Source of the DNA: Flavimaribacter sp024343425
Lineage (GTDB): Bacteria; Pseudomonadota; Alphaproteobacteria; Rhizobiales; Rhizobiaceae
Reading direction: 5' to 3'
Assembly (NCBI GenBank): GCA_965227645.1
Contig: OZ245773.1
Location: 1,798,001-1,862,000 of the forward strand
DNA: 64,000 nt
A program made the translations under genes and the position numbers. Shown here in pieces: positions 32,963-41,890 of this stretch; position 1 is the first letter of the stretch; every line of letters begins with the position of its first letter. Under the pieces are notes generated by a model. The model worked only from the letters and a program-made list of their open reading frames with translations, was not told the DNA's origin and searched no databases.

Positions 32963-33661
32963 ATGAGTGGCGGAGACCGATACGAGGAATTTGACGACAA
33001 TCAGGTCGCCGAATTCGTGCTGGGAACGTTGTCGCACGACCAGCGCGCCATGTTCATAAATCGTCTGCGAATCGATCCTTCTCTTGCAATGGCTGTGCGA
33101 CGCTGGGAGGCTCGTCTGCTGCCGTTGAGCAATGAAATCACGCCGGACGAACCTCAGCGCGCCGCGAACCAGAATACAGAGAAAACGCGCTATGAGGAGC
33201 CTGAAGAGCAGGCGTCCTGGTGGTCCAGCCTCGCCGTGTGGCAGGCCGCAAGCGCCGTGTGCCTCGCAGCAGTGTTGTTGCTTGGGGCATCCCTTTTGGC
33301 GCTGCAACGGGGGACGGATCGATTTTCTCCTGTATTCGTCGGTCGCGTCGCCGGAAATCCGGATATCGTGCAGCTTCTCGTCGCCTATGATCCGGCGCGA
33401 TCCGTGTTGAAGATCAACCGGACGCAAGGTGGGCCAGGGCAGGGACGTGATTTTGAACTTTGGCTGATCTCCGTCGGGAACCCGCCCGCCTCTCTTGGCC
33501 TGCTCGCAAGAGACCGTATTTCCGAAATTACGGTTCCGGACAGCCTGGCCGCGCGCATGGACAACGCCGTCCTCGCGATCAGCGATGAGCCGGCCGGCGG
33601 CTCGTCTTCCGGGCAGGCGATTGGCGCTGTGCTGGCGACGGGCAATCTGGTGCGCCTTTAG
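32963..33661 (+). CDS. RskA-like anti-sigma factor, no adjacent sigma gene
   Basis: 232 aa (ATGATG at 32960/32963; upstream in-frame sequence has no homology). The N-terminal cytoplasmic part has the anti-sigma zinc-less helix FVLGTLSHDQRAMFINRLRIDPSLAMAVRRWE; one membrane helix lies at about 92-112, and the periplasmic RskA domain has the signature DFELWLISVGNPPASLGLL. Such proteins hold an ECF sigma factor at the membrane. No sigma gene is adjacent; the nearest is the sigma/RskA pair at 46 kb. The 420-base gap upstream (32542-32962), which separates it from cfa, shows no other recognisable feature. Confidence 0.78.
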   Translation: MSGGDRYEEFDDNQVAEFVLGTLSHDQRAMFINRLRIDPSLAMAVRRWEARLLPLSNEITPDEPQRAANQNTEKTRYEEPEEQASWWSSLAVWQAASAVCLAAVLLLGASLLALQRGTDRFSPVFVGRVAGNPDIVQLLVAYDPARSVLKINRTQGGPGQGRDFELWLISVGNPPASLGLLARDRISEITVPDSLAARMDNAVLAISDEPAGGSSSGQAIGAVLATGNLVRL

Positions 33662-33750
33662 CGGATTATCACAATTTGCAAAGCGCCCAGAGCGCGGAGA
33701 TGTCAAGGATGCGGGTTAACGCGCAGGTCACTGTTTGAATTTTCGGGAAC

Positions 33751-33824
33751 TGGAGGCCTCGCCCGGAATCGAACCGGGATAGAAGGATTTGCAGTCCTCT
33801 GCGTAACCATTCCGCCACGAGGCC
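33751..33824 (-). tRNA. tRNA-Cys (anticodon GCA)
   Basis: Minus strand starts GGCCTCG and ends CGAGGCCTCCA with encoded CCA; anticodon loop CTGCAAA gives GCA. Confidence 0.95.
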
Positions 33825-33950
33825 TCAGTATGCCAATCGGCCGAACGCACTTAGAATGAAATCAGCACCAGTGCAAGGTCAATCCTCTAAAAATCCTGTT
33901 CGCTCCAACGCGTATGTCGATTTGGGTTGTCACGAGCATTCGGCAACCGC

Positions 33951-34238
33951 TTACGATCCTGAATTGCCTCCGTTTTTGACCTTGCGTCCGAGCTTGACGG
34001 CCAGACGACGGCGCCAGCGGCGCACCATCGGCAAGTCGTGTGACAACACGAGCAAGCCAAGTGGAATCATCCAGAAACCGAGTATCGGCAAAAAGCCCAG
34101 AATTCCGCCAATAACGAGCAAAGATCCAAAGCCCACTCTGAACAGGCGCGAGCGCGGAAGTCCGAGCTTCCGGTTGCCGAGCTTGACATGCGGACGCGAG
34201 CGTTTGTCTCCGTGCGCGGAACCAGCCTGTTCCTTCAT
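33951..34238 (-). CDS. Small membrane protein, 95 aa
   Basis: A basic N-terminal part (about 1-32), one or two membrane segments (about 33-66, VGFGSLLVIGGILGFLPILGFWMIPLGLLVLS) and a very basic tail (VRRWRRRLAVKLGRK). The core LGFLPILGFWMIPLGLLVLS-D-P is conserved in rhizobial proteins as I recall, without known function. Convergent with nothing; it sits between tRNA-Cys and tRNA-Asn. Confidence 0.6.
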   Translation of the reverse strand: MKEQAGSAHGDKRSRPHVKLGNRKLGLPRSRLFRVGFGSLLVIGGILGFLPILGFWMIPLGLLVLSHDLPMVRRWRRRLAVKLGRKVKNGGNSGS

Positions 34239-34396
34239 CCTTTTCCATTCCGCCTTGTCATTTTCAATTCAACGCTCCGCAGCTCTCGTGAGGATTGTCG
34301 AAACCATTGGGCATACATGGGGCATTTTTTGGAAAAAAGGCTTGGCAACCCAATGATTCTTTTCTATACGCGTCGGCACCGTCACAGACGCCATGT

Positions 34397-34471
34397 TCCC
34401 CGGTAGCTCAGTGGTAGAGCAGTTGACTGTTAATCAATTGGTCGCTGGTTCGAATCCGGCCCGGGGAGCCA
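34397..34471 (+). tRNA. tRNA-Asn (anticodon GTT)
   Basis: Starts TCCCCGG and ends CCGGGGAGCCA with encoded CCA; anticodon loop CTGTTAA gives GTT. Confidence 0.95.
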
Positions 34472-34684
34472 CTTACGCGAAATCCACAGGTTTCCTGCGA
34501 TGTTTGCTGACGGCAATCAATAAACGCAACTTTATTTGGCATAAGACGTCTGCCTTTCCGAGATGGTGGTTTTTTGCACGGCATGCAAATATGGCGTTGC
34601 CGATGGGCTGGCGAGGCGGAAATAAAGGTGTCGGGACTTGACGGCTTCACGCCTACGCCCGAACGCGGGAGGTTGTAGCTGGCG

Positions 34685-36298
34685 ATGAATATTCAGGGTT
34701 CACGGGCCGCCGACGTTCTGGTGGTGGGTGGTCGAACCACCGGCCTTATGCTCGCTGTTCGGCTGGCGCGCCAGGGCGTCAATGTGCGTATCGTGGACGG
34801 ATCGCCCGGCATCAACGCCTTTTCGCGCGCGACGCTCTTGCATTCACGCTCTCTCGAGCTTCTCGACAATCTGGGAATTGCGGATGAGATCAGGGCGAAT
34901 GGACAGCCGTTGCGCGGCATGCGTCTGTTTATGGACGGAAAGCAAGTCCTGCAGACACGGGATCCGCCGGTTGAATCCAGCTACCCATATGGAATTTCCT
35001 ACTCGCAGGCGCAGATCGAGGGGCTCCTGGAGGCGAAACTGCGTGAACTGGGCGTGCGAGTGGAGCGCAGCACCGAGCTTGTTGGCCTCGAACAGGACGG
35101 CGACAGCGTTAAGGCGACGCTCAAGCGTGCGGATGGGGTCGAAGAATCTTTCCAGGCCGGTTATCTGGTCGGTTGCGACGGCGCGCACAGTTCCACGCGC
35201 CACCTGCTGGGAATCGAGTTTCCCGGCGCGCAAAGCCAATTCTCTTATTTTCTCGCCGATGTCATTTCCGAGAACGATGAACCTTCCGACGCGTGGTTTT
35301 ATTTTCTGCATCGAGAGGGTTCGCTCATATTCGCCATACTCAATGGCGGCCGGCGCCAGATAATTGGCCCGCTTGCGGGCGGCCATTCCGCGGATGAAAA
35401 GCCTGATCTGGCAGAAGTGCAGGAACTGGTAGACCGGCGCTCCGGTGGAAACTATCGGCTGAGCGATCCGCGCTGGCTAACCTATTTTACGATCAACTAC
35501 CGGGTTGCAGAGCGATACCGCGACCGCCGTGTTTTTCTTGCAGGAGACGCCGCGCACGTCCATTCGCCTTTCGCTGGTCACGGCATGAACACCGGTATTC
35601 AGGACGCCTGCAATCTGGCCTGGAAATTGACTCTCGCGATCCGTGGGGTCGCGTCTGAGGCGCTTCTTCAGAGCTACGAGGTGGAAAGACGTCCCGTTGC
35701 GCGGCAGGTGGTCGACAACACGCAGGCGTTCACGGAGCCGGGCGAGACCTATCCCGCCATGACGGATGAAGAGCGGGAGGCTTTCCTGAAAGACTTTCAC
35801 AGGGAAGGCGAAGAACTGGTTGCTTTCCGTCGCAATTTCGAAGAGCTCGATATCGACTACGGCCCAAGTCCGCTCAGCATGGACGATGCTGCAGATCTCG
35901 CGCAAGAGGTTCGCCCCGGACTGGAAGCCCGGAATGTCTCCGGATTGCTGCATAATGACGCCAATTGCGATCTGTTCGATTTTCTAGGGGGGCCACATCA
36001 CTGTTTGCTCGTTTTTGCCGGCAAGGAGACGCCCGTCGACTTGGCTGGCGTTCAAGCTGCCGAAGCGTCGGACAAATACAGTTCGTGGATGGATGTCTAT
36101 CTTGTGCTTCCGCGGCGCCGGGGCGTGATCCCGGAGAACGTTTCAGTGCTGCTTGATCCGGAATCCCTACTCGCCGAACGATACGGCATGGCGTCCGGCG
36201 GACTTTACCTGTTCAGGCCGGATGGCTACGTCGCCTATCGTTCGCGCCGGACGGACAGCCTTGGGAACTATGTCGAAAGCGTCATGCTACACGGTTAA
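34685..36298 (+). CDS. FAD-dependent aromatic monooxygenase (PheA/TfdB type)
   Basis: 537 aa. FAD-binding domain with the second motif YLVGCDGAHSSTRHLLG and the third RVFLAGDAAHVHSPFAGHGMNTGIQDACNLAWKL, all canonical. The first dinucleotide motif reads VVGGRTTGL in place of the usual VVGAGPTGL. The C-terminal thioredoxin-like domain (about 400-535) is as in phenol hydroxylases. Uses NAD(P)H and O2 to hydroxylate aromatic or polyketide rings; substrate unknown. No catabolic partner genes are adjacent. Confidence 0.85.
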   Translation: MNIQGSRAADVLVVGGRTTGLMLAVRLARQGVNVRIVDGSPGINAFSRATLLHSRSLELLDNLGIADEIRANGQPLRGMRLFMDGKQVLQTRDPPVESSYPYGISYSQAQIEGLLEAKLRELGVRVERSTELVGLEQDGDSVKATLKRADGVEESFQAGYLVGCDGAHSSTRHLLGIEFPGAQSQFSYFLADVISENDEPSDAWFYFLHREGSLIFAILNGGRRQIIGPLAGGHSADEKPDLAEVQELVDRRSGGNYRLSDPRWLTYFTINYRVAERYRDRRVFLAGDAAHVHSPFAGHGMNTGIQDACNLAWKLTLAIRGVASEALLQSYEVERRPVARQVVDNTQAFTEPGETYPAMTDEEREAFLKDFHREGEELVAFRRNFEELDIDYGPSPLSMDDAADLAQEVRPGLEARNVSGLLHNDANCDLFDFLGGPHHCLLVFAGKETPVDLAGVQAAEASDKYSSWMDVYLVLPRRRGVIPENVSVLLDPESLLAERYGMASGGLYLFRPDGYVAYRSRRTDSLGNYVESVMLHG

Positions 36299-36320
36299 CG
36301 CAGAATCCCGATATGCCGCC

Positions 36321-37169
36321 TTACGACTGCTGCCTGATTGTTTTATGCGACATCCTGCGCGTCACGACCTGACGTCGAATGAAAGCGGCGGCGAACAGTG
36401 ATGACAGAATGAGAATAATCGTCGGGGCAGGGGCGCTGTCGAGGAAGAAGCTGAGATATGTCCCCGCAAGCATTGCGCCCATGCACACGGCGATCGCCAC
36501 AATGAGCATGGTGCTGAACTTTCGAACGAGCAGGAAAGCGATGGCGCCCGGGGAGATCAACAGGCCGATAGCAAGGATCAGCCCGGCGGCAGAAAGAGTC
36601 GCCACGATCGTCAGAGAGAGCGCCGCCAGCAGTCCGTAGTGCAGCCAGTTTACCCGCAATCCGGAGGTTCTTGCCTGCACCGGATCGAAGCTGTGCAACA
36701 GCAGATCCTTCCATTTCAAGGCGATGGCTCCTGAAACGACGAGCGAGATAACGCCGGCCGTCCAAAGATCCTTCGGTCCCACACCCAGGATGTTGCCGAA
36801 AAGAACATGGTCGAGATGTATATTGGTGTCGATCGACACATAAAGCACGATGCCGACGCCGAACATGCCGGAAAAGACGACGCCCATGACGGTGTCCTGT
36901 TTGACCCGCGAATTGTGGGACAGATAACCGGTTGCGAGCGCACAGGTCATGCCGGCCGCAAAGGCGCCGGCGATCAGCGGGATTCCGAGAATGTAGGCGA
37001 GGACGATGCCGGGCAGGACGGCGTGGCTGACGGCGTCGCCCATAAGCGCCCAGCCCTTGAGAACCAGATAGCAGGAAAGCAAAGCTGTCGGGATCGACAC
37101 GATCATCGAAATATAGAAGGCCTTTTGCATGAAGGCGAAGCCGAAAGGCATGAGAAGCGTGTCGATCAT
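36321..37169 (-). CDS. sitD: Metal ABC transporter permease (SitD-like)
   Basis: 282 aa, about eight membrane helices, ABC-3 family: QKAFYISMIVSIPTALLSCYLVLKGWALMGDAVSHAVLPG is the family signature. ATG overlaps the preceding permease gene by 4 bases. The two permeases probably form a heterodimer. Confidence 0.85.
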   Translation of the reverse strand: MIDTLLMPFGFAFMQKAFYISMIVSIPTALLSCYLVLKGWALMGDAVSHAVLPGIVLAYILGIPLIAGAFAAGMTCALATGYLSHNSRVKQDTVMGVVFSGMFGVGIVLYVSIDTNIHLDHVLFGNILGVGPKDLWTAGVISLVVSGAIALKWKDLLLHSFDPVQARTSGLRVNWLHYGLLAALSLTIVATLSAAGLILAIGLLISPGAIAFLLVRKFSTMLIVAIAVCMGAMLAGTYLSFFLDSAPAPTIILILSSLFAAAFIRRQVVTRRMSHKTIRQQS

Positions 37170-38068
37170 CGGTCTGGCGCTCCGCCGGTTGCGGATCCTA
37201 TTGTATCCGTCGGTGGTCTGTTGAGGGCTTCCTCAGCCTTGCGCCGCGCAGCCAGCAATCCGTGCTTCGGCGCGAACACGAAGACAATGAGGAAGATAAT
37301 GGTCTGCAGCGTGACGATGACGCCGCCCGTCGCGCCATCAAGGAAATAGCTGATATAGGCGCCGACGAAGCTCGTGATCGCGCCAATCGCGACGGATGTA
37401 AGGATCAGCCGGGGGAACCGGTCGCACAGCAGATAGGCGGTGGCGCCCGGCGTGACCACCATGGCGATAACGAGAAAGGCTCCGACCGTCTGCATGGCCG
37501 CCACAACCGACGCGGACAGCAGGACGAAAAAGACCGCCTTAAGGATATCCGGACGCAGGCCGATCGATCGTGCGTGGCTCTCGTCAAAGAAGGTCACCAT
37601 CAGATCCTTCCACTTCGCCAGCAGTATGGCCAATGAAAAAAAGCCGATCAGCGCCAGTTGCAGCGTGTCTTGCGGGGTTATGGCGAGGATATTGCCCATA
37701 ATGATCGTCTGGATGCTGATCGACATCGGATTTACCGACACTATGAACAGGCCGAGACCGAAGAAGGATGTGAAAATCAGTCCGATGATCACGTCAATTT
37801 TCAGGCCCGAACGCTCCGACAGGAAGAGCATGGCGCCGGCCGCCAGGCCTCCGGCGATAAAAGCGCCGAGCGCAAAAGGGAGTCCGAGAACATAAGCTCC
37901 GGCCACGCCGGGGACCACGGAATGGGATAAAGCGTCGCCAATGAGTGACCAGCCCTTGAGCATGAGATAGGCAGACAGGAAAGCGCAGACGCCGCCGACC
38001 AGAGCAGACACCCACATCGCGTTGGTCATGTAATTGTAGGTGAAAGGTTCAAACACATACGCAATCAC
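37166..38068 (-). CDS. sitC: Metal ABC transporter permease (SitC-like)
   Basis: 300 aa, about eight membrane helices, ABC-3 family signature LKGWSLIGDALSHSVVPGVAGAY. Overlaps the ATPase gene and the second permease gene by 4 bases each. The C-terminus has a hydrophilic extension with Pro/Thr. Confidence 0.87.
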   Translation of the reverse strand: MIAYVFEPFTYNYMTNAMWVSALVGGVCAFLSAYLMLKGWSLIGDALSHSVVPGVAGAYVLGLPFALGAFIAGGLAAGAMLFLSERSGLKIDVIIGLIFTSFFGLGLFIVSVNPMSISIQTIIMGNILAITPQDTLQLALIGFFSLAILLAKWKDLMVTFFDESHARSIGLRPDILKAVFFVLLSASVVAAMQTVGAFLVIAMVVTPGATAYLLCDRFPRLILTSVAIGAITSFVGAYISYFLDGATGGVIVTLQTIIFLIVFVFAPKHGLLAARRKAEEALNRPPTDTIGSATGGAPDR

Positions 38069-38985
38069 TGCTGGGCCTTTGTGGTTTTGGATTGATCTCC
38101 GTACTGGACGAACGGGCGTTCGTCGTCGGTCAGGATGGTAACCTCGCGCGTATCGTCGTCGTCATGCAGATCTTCTCCGCCCAGTGTGAAGTGCCGCAGA
38201 ACGCCGCCAAAAGCCTTTTCGAGGTTTTCCCGGGTGAACGTGGTTTCGGTTGGGCCATAGGCGAGCACCGTGCCTTTGACGAGCACGGTCCGGTCGCAGA
38301 ATTCGGGCACTGAGCCGAGATTGTGAGTCGACACCAGCATCACCCGTCCTTCATCCCGCAACTCGCGCAGGAGAGTCACGATCTGCTCCTCTGTCTTGAC
38401 GTCGACGCCGGTGAATGGCTCATCGAGAAGGATAACCCGACCATCCTGGGCCAGTGCCCGCGCCAGGAAAACCCGCTTTCGCTGACCGCCGGACAATTCG
38501 CCGATTTGGCGGTGTCGATAATCAAGCATGTTCACGCGGGTCAGTGCGTCCTTTACCGCCTGGCGATCTGCGGCGGAGGCCTGGCGGAAGAACCCCATAT
38601 GTCCGTATCGTCCCATCATCACCACGTCCTCGACCAGCACCGGAAAGGACCAGTCGACCTCCTCTGACTGCGGCACGTAGGCGACAAGGTTCTCGCGCAG
38701 GGCTTCTTTGACGTTGCGTCCCAGAAGCCGAATGTCGCCTTTTGCCGCCGGAATGAAACCCATAATGGCTTTGAAGAGGGTGGATTTGCCTGAGCCGTTC
38801 ACGCCCACGAGGGCTGTCACGGTGCCGCGTGGAATTTCGAAACTCGCATCGAACAGCGCGGTGTGGCCATTGCGATAGGTAACCGTGACGTCATCTGCAT
38901 AAATGCCGCCGCCGGGACCGTCGGCGCTGATGCGATTTTCGATCGAGGTGGATTTGTCGAGCATTGGGAGGTCAGCGTTTCTCAA
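38065..38985 (-). CDS. sitB: Metal ABC transporter ATP-binding protein (SitB-like)
   Basis: 306 aa. Walker A GVNGSGKST, signature LSGGQRKRVFLARALA, Walker B VILLDEPFTGVD and the switch His (VSTHN). A 28-residue N-terminal extension and an acidic C-terminal extension (with HDDDDTRE) go beyond the core. Energises the SitCD permease. Confidence 0.9.
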   Translation of the reverse strand: MRNADLPMLDKSTSIENRISADGPGGGIYADDVTVTYRNGHTALFDASFEIPRGTVTALVGVNGSGKSTLFKAIMGFIPAAKGDIRLLGRNVKEALRENLVAYVPQSEEVDWSFPVLVEDVVMMGRYGHMGFFRQASAADRQAVKDALTRVNMLDYRHRQIGELSGGQRKRVFLARALAQDGRVILLDEPFTGVDVKTEEQIVTLLRELRDEGRVMLVSTHNLGSVPEFCDRTVLVKGTVLAYGPTETTFTRENLEKAFGGVLRHFTLGGEDLHDDDDTREVTILTDDERPFVQYGDQSKTTKAQQ

Positions 38986-39064
38986 ACATCGGGTTCCTTG
39001 AACGGGTAGAACCTCCGCCGCAGAATTACGGCGACGAAGGCTGCGGCTATTGCCTGAGCTTCGA

Positions 39065-39961
39065 TCAGTTCATGCCTGTCAGGCCTCGCGCGATGGTTTC
39101 TGACGTTACGCGCAAAAGATCGAGATAGGTCGGAACAGGTCCATCCGCCTCACTCAGAGAGTCGACATACAGGACGCCGCCGTAGTTCACGCCGGTCTCG
39201 CGGGCGACCTGTTCGGCCGGCGCCGTATTGACGGTGCTTTCGCAGAAAACGACGGGGATATTGTTTTCTCTGACGCCGTCAATGACGGCGCGCACCTGCT
39301 GGGGCGTCCCGACCTGATCGGCGTTCATCGGCCAGAGATAGAGTTCATTCATTCCGAAGTCTTTCGCCAGATAGCTGAAGGCGCCTTCACAAGTCGTCAG
39401 CCAGCGCTCGGATTCCGGAATTCGCGAAATCTGTTTGCGGAGCGGCTCGATCGTGGCGCGAAGCTTGTCCTTGTAGGCAGCGGCGTTTGTTACGTAGGTC
39501 GCCGCATTTTCCGGATCCTGCTCGGAGAAAGCTTCCACGATGTTGTCAATATAAACCAGCGCGTTGTCCAGGCCCATCCAGGCATGCGGATTGGGCTTGC
39601 CCTCATAGGACCCCGACTTGATCGGTATGGGTGCAATGCCGTCCGTCAATGTGGCTGATGGAACGTCGCCGAGGTTGGAGAGAAACTGTGCGAACCACAG
39701 TTCGAGATTCATGCCGTTCCACAGGATGAGATCGGCGTCGCTGGCCCGCACGATATCTTGCGGCGTGGGTTCGTAGCCGTGAATCTCGGCGCCCGGTTTG
39801 GTGATCGACACGACATCAGCCGCGTCACCAGCAACATTGGCGGCCATGTCGGCGATGACAGTAAAGGTTGTAACGACTTTCATTTTGTCTGCTGCGACAG
39901 CGGATGAGGCGACGGCGCAGGTGAGGGCCGTAGCGGCGAGAACCCTGAATATAGGTTTCAT
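39065..39961 (-). CDS. sitA: Metal ABC transporter substrate-binding protein (SitA-like)
   Basis: 298 aa with a signal peptide (about 1-23, ending SSAVA-ADK). The metal ligands expected in cluster A-I proteins are His (GAEIHGYEP), His (PNPHAWMG), Glu (VFCESTVN) and Asp (YVDSLSE). The third ligand is Glu, and no His-rich loop is present, which favours Mn2+/Fe2+ over Zn2+. Lies 79 bases before sitB and diverges from the Fur-family gene. Confidence 0.88.
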   Translation of the reverse strand: MKPIFRVLAATALTCAVASSAVAADKMKVVTTFTVIADMAANVAGDAADVVSITKPGAEIHGYEPTPQDIVRASDADLILWNGMNLELWFAQFLSNLGDVPSATLTDGIAPIPIKSGSYEGKPNPHAWMGLDNALVYIDNIVEAFSEQDPENAATYVTNAAAYKDKLRATIEPLRKQISRIPESERWLTTCEGAFSYLAKDFGMNELYLWPMNADQVGTPQQVRAVIDGVRENNIPVVFCESTVNTAPAEQVARETGVNYGGVLYVDSLSEADGPVPTYLDLLRVTSETIARGLTGMN

Positions 39962-40002
39962 TGATCGGTTTCCGTAGTGGGAGTTGCAATTCTTATATTA
40001 AT

Positions 40003-40048
40003 AATGCGAAGCATTTGCAAGTGTCAATGTTTTTGATAGTCATTCTCA
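40003..40048. promoter_or_regulatory. Fur/Mur-type operator candidates between sitA and the fur-family gene
   Basis: TGATAGTCATTCTCA at 40034-40048 matches the TGATAATNATTATCA Fur box at all but two defined positions. A second palindrome AATGCGAAGCATT (5-3-5) lies at 40003-40015, next to GCATTTGCAA, which resembles Mur-responsive sequences. Both are in the 141-base divergent region. Confidence 0.5.
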
Positions 40049-40102
40049 TCTGGCTTGATCAGATTAGAACGCCATGCTAGTCAGGGGCAGGGGGTATTGA
40101 TC

Positions 40103-40516
40103 GTGAACGAAGTCAAAGAGCTGGAATCCGAACTGCGCGCCGAAGGCGTAAGGATTACGCGACAGCGCGTTGCAATCCTGTCGGCTCTGTCGGATTCGAA
40201 AGATCACCCGACAGCCGAGGAGCTTCTGGAGCGGTCCCGCGATTTCGATTCATCGGTCTCTCTGGCGACGGTCTACCGCACCCTGTCGGTGCTGGAGGGG
40301 CGCGGCGCCATCCAGAGGAATGAATTCGAGGGCGGCGGCGCCCGGTTCGAACTATCGAACAGACCTCACCACGACCACCTGATCGATATCGATACGGGAA
40401 AGGTCGTCGAATTCCGTTCTGACAAGATCGAAAGACTTCAGGAAGAAATCGCGCGAGAGCTTGGATACGATCTCGTCCATCACCGGATGGAACTGTATGG
40501 CAGGCGCAAATCCTGA
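40103..40516 (+). CDS. Fur family regulator (Mur-like)
   Basis: 137 aa from GTG 40103 after GGGGG; an upstream TTG at 40055 would overlap the operator region. The DNA-binding helix is ITRQRVAILSALSDSKDHPTAEEL; the metal motif RPHHDHLIDIDTGKVVEF lacks the CxxC of Zn-structural Fur, as in rhizobial Mur/Fur. Represses metal uptake when Mn2+ or Fe2+ is plentiful. Divergent from sitABCD, its likely target. Confidence 0.88.
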   Translation: MNEVKELESELRAEGVRITRQRVAILSALSDSKDHPTAEELLERSRDFDSSVSLATVYRTLSVLEGRGAIQRNEFEGGGARFELSNRPHHDHLIDIDTGKVVEFRSDKIERLQEEIARELGYDLVHHRMELYGRRKS

Positions 40517-40653
40517 GAATCCGGGACACCGGGACGGTTTTGCCGGCCAAGGCTGCGACACGGCGCTCGTTTGACGATATTCCAAAATGATCCCGGTTTT
40601 GTAATCCGATCTTGCTGCAGGTTCGGATTTTGCGATATGTCCGCAGGAAATCG

Positions 40654-41865
40654 ATGGACTGGCTAAACATGAATTCACAGACTGAGCGATTGTCACGGGA
40701 TGATATGCAGCTGGCTGATAGCCCTGTGGCGCCGTCCGGCGAGGCGGAACAGAAAATTCTGGCCATCTGGGAGAATGTGTTCTCCATTGACGGCCTCGGC
40801 GTGGAAGATGATTTTTTCGATCTGAGCGGCACGTCCCTGCAGGCCCAGGAAATCGCCGACGCCGTAAACGCGGAATTTGGAGCGGGATTCAAATCCGGTC
40901 AGTTGGTGGAGCACTCGACGATCAGCCGCATCGCGGCGCTGATTTCAACCGTCGATAAGCCTGACATTCCCGCACACCTCGTGGAACTGCGCACGAGCGG
41001 CGACCGCACGCCATTGTTCTTCGTGCATGGCGCCGCCGGCTTCCTCTTTCCTTCGATTGAGTTCATGAACGGCTTTGATCCGGATCAGCCGGTCTATGCT
41101 TTCCAGGTTCCGGGATATGACGGGGCGATGGAACCCTTGTCGTCGGTCGAGGAACTTGCTGACGAATATCTGCGCTGCATGCTCATGGTTCGGCCTGATG
41201 GCCCGTATCATATCGCCGGATTTTGCAACGGCAGCTGGATTGTTATGGAAATGGCCCGCAGGCTGAATGCGCTCGGCAAGGAGGTCGGTCGCGTCATCAT
41301 ACTCGATCCCGGCGTGCTGCCCGGAGAAATGCGCAAGGCTTTCGATCTGGCGGACGCACGGCGCAACAGCGGATTGCTCGCACTGACGCGGTTGCAGGCG
41401 GCGAAGCTCGAACTCTACTACAAGTCCGTTCTGGCGAAATATCGTTTCTATCGCATTTCCGGGAAATGGCTCGATCCTCGCGATCCGGCGAACCACGACC
41501 ATCCTGACGTCCGTGCTCGCCACAAGGATTCCATCAATCGAAAGAAGAACAAGTCGAAGAAGCCCGCCTTCAAGTCAGAGGAAGAACTCGAAGTCCGCCG
41601 CACGCCGGAGGCGAAAGACGCGTCATCAAAACTGATGCTCGCGTTCTACCGCTACGTTTCCCAGGATCCCATTCCCAATCGTGTGGATATCATAGCAAGT
41701 GAATTTCTGAACGAGCGTCTGGCAAATCCGGTGCATCCGATCAATGTGCTGATGCCGAACAGCAACGTCATCGTCTTCGGCAAGCATCATGATGACGCCG
41801 TATCAACAGAGACCGCTGCAAATTCAGAAATCATCCAACGGCTGCTTCACGAAACGGATGGTTGA
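40654..41865 (+). CDS. Stand-alone carrier-thioesterase didomain protein
   Basis: 403 aa from ATG 40654 after AGGAAAT. Residues about 30-100 form a peptidyl/acyl carrier domain with the phosphopantetheine Ser S61 (FFDLSGTSLQAQEI). Residues about 115-400 form a type I thioesterase: PLFFVHGAAGF, then GFCNGS (189-194), where the nucleophile position is Cys191, not Ser, Asp218 (IILDPG) and a late His (FGKHHDD). Between about 290 and 325 is a Lys-rich insertion. This looks like a broken-off NRPS/PKS termination module, but no synthetase genes are nearby. Function unknown. Confidence 0.8.
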   Translation: MDWLNMNSQTERLSRDDMQLADSPVAPSGEAEQKILAIWENVFSIDGLGVEDDFFDLSGTSLQAQEIADAVNAEFGAGFKSGQLVEHSTISRIAALISTVDKPDIPAHLVELRTSGDRTPLFFVHGAAGFLFPSIEFMNGFDPDQPVYAFQVPGYDGAMEPLSSVEELADEYLRCMLMVRPDGPYHIAGFCNGSWIVMEMARRLNALGKEVGRVIILDPGVLPGEMRKAFDLADARRNSGLLALTRLQAAKLELYYKSVLAKYRFYRISGKWLDPRDPANHDHPDVRARHKDSINRKKNKSKKPAFKSEEELEVRRTPEAKDASSKLMLAFYRYVSQDPIPNRVDIIASEFLNERLANPVHPINVLMPNSNVIVFGKHHDDAVSTETAANSEIIQRLLHETDG

Positions 41866-41890
41866 CCGGAACTGATCGGGTCGTCAGCTT

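Noticed and set aside
32509..33000. N-terminal extension of the cfa frame up to 33000
   Set aside because: It overlaps the divergent anti-sigma gene and has no resemblance to Cfa; TTG 32541 has a good ribosome binding site.
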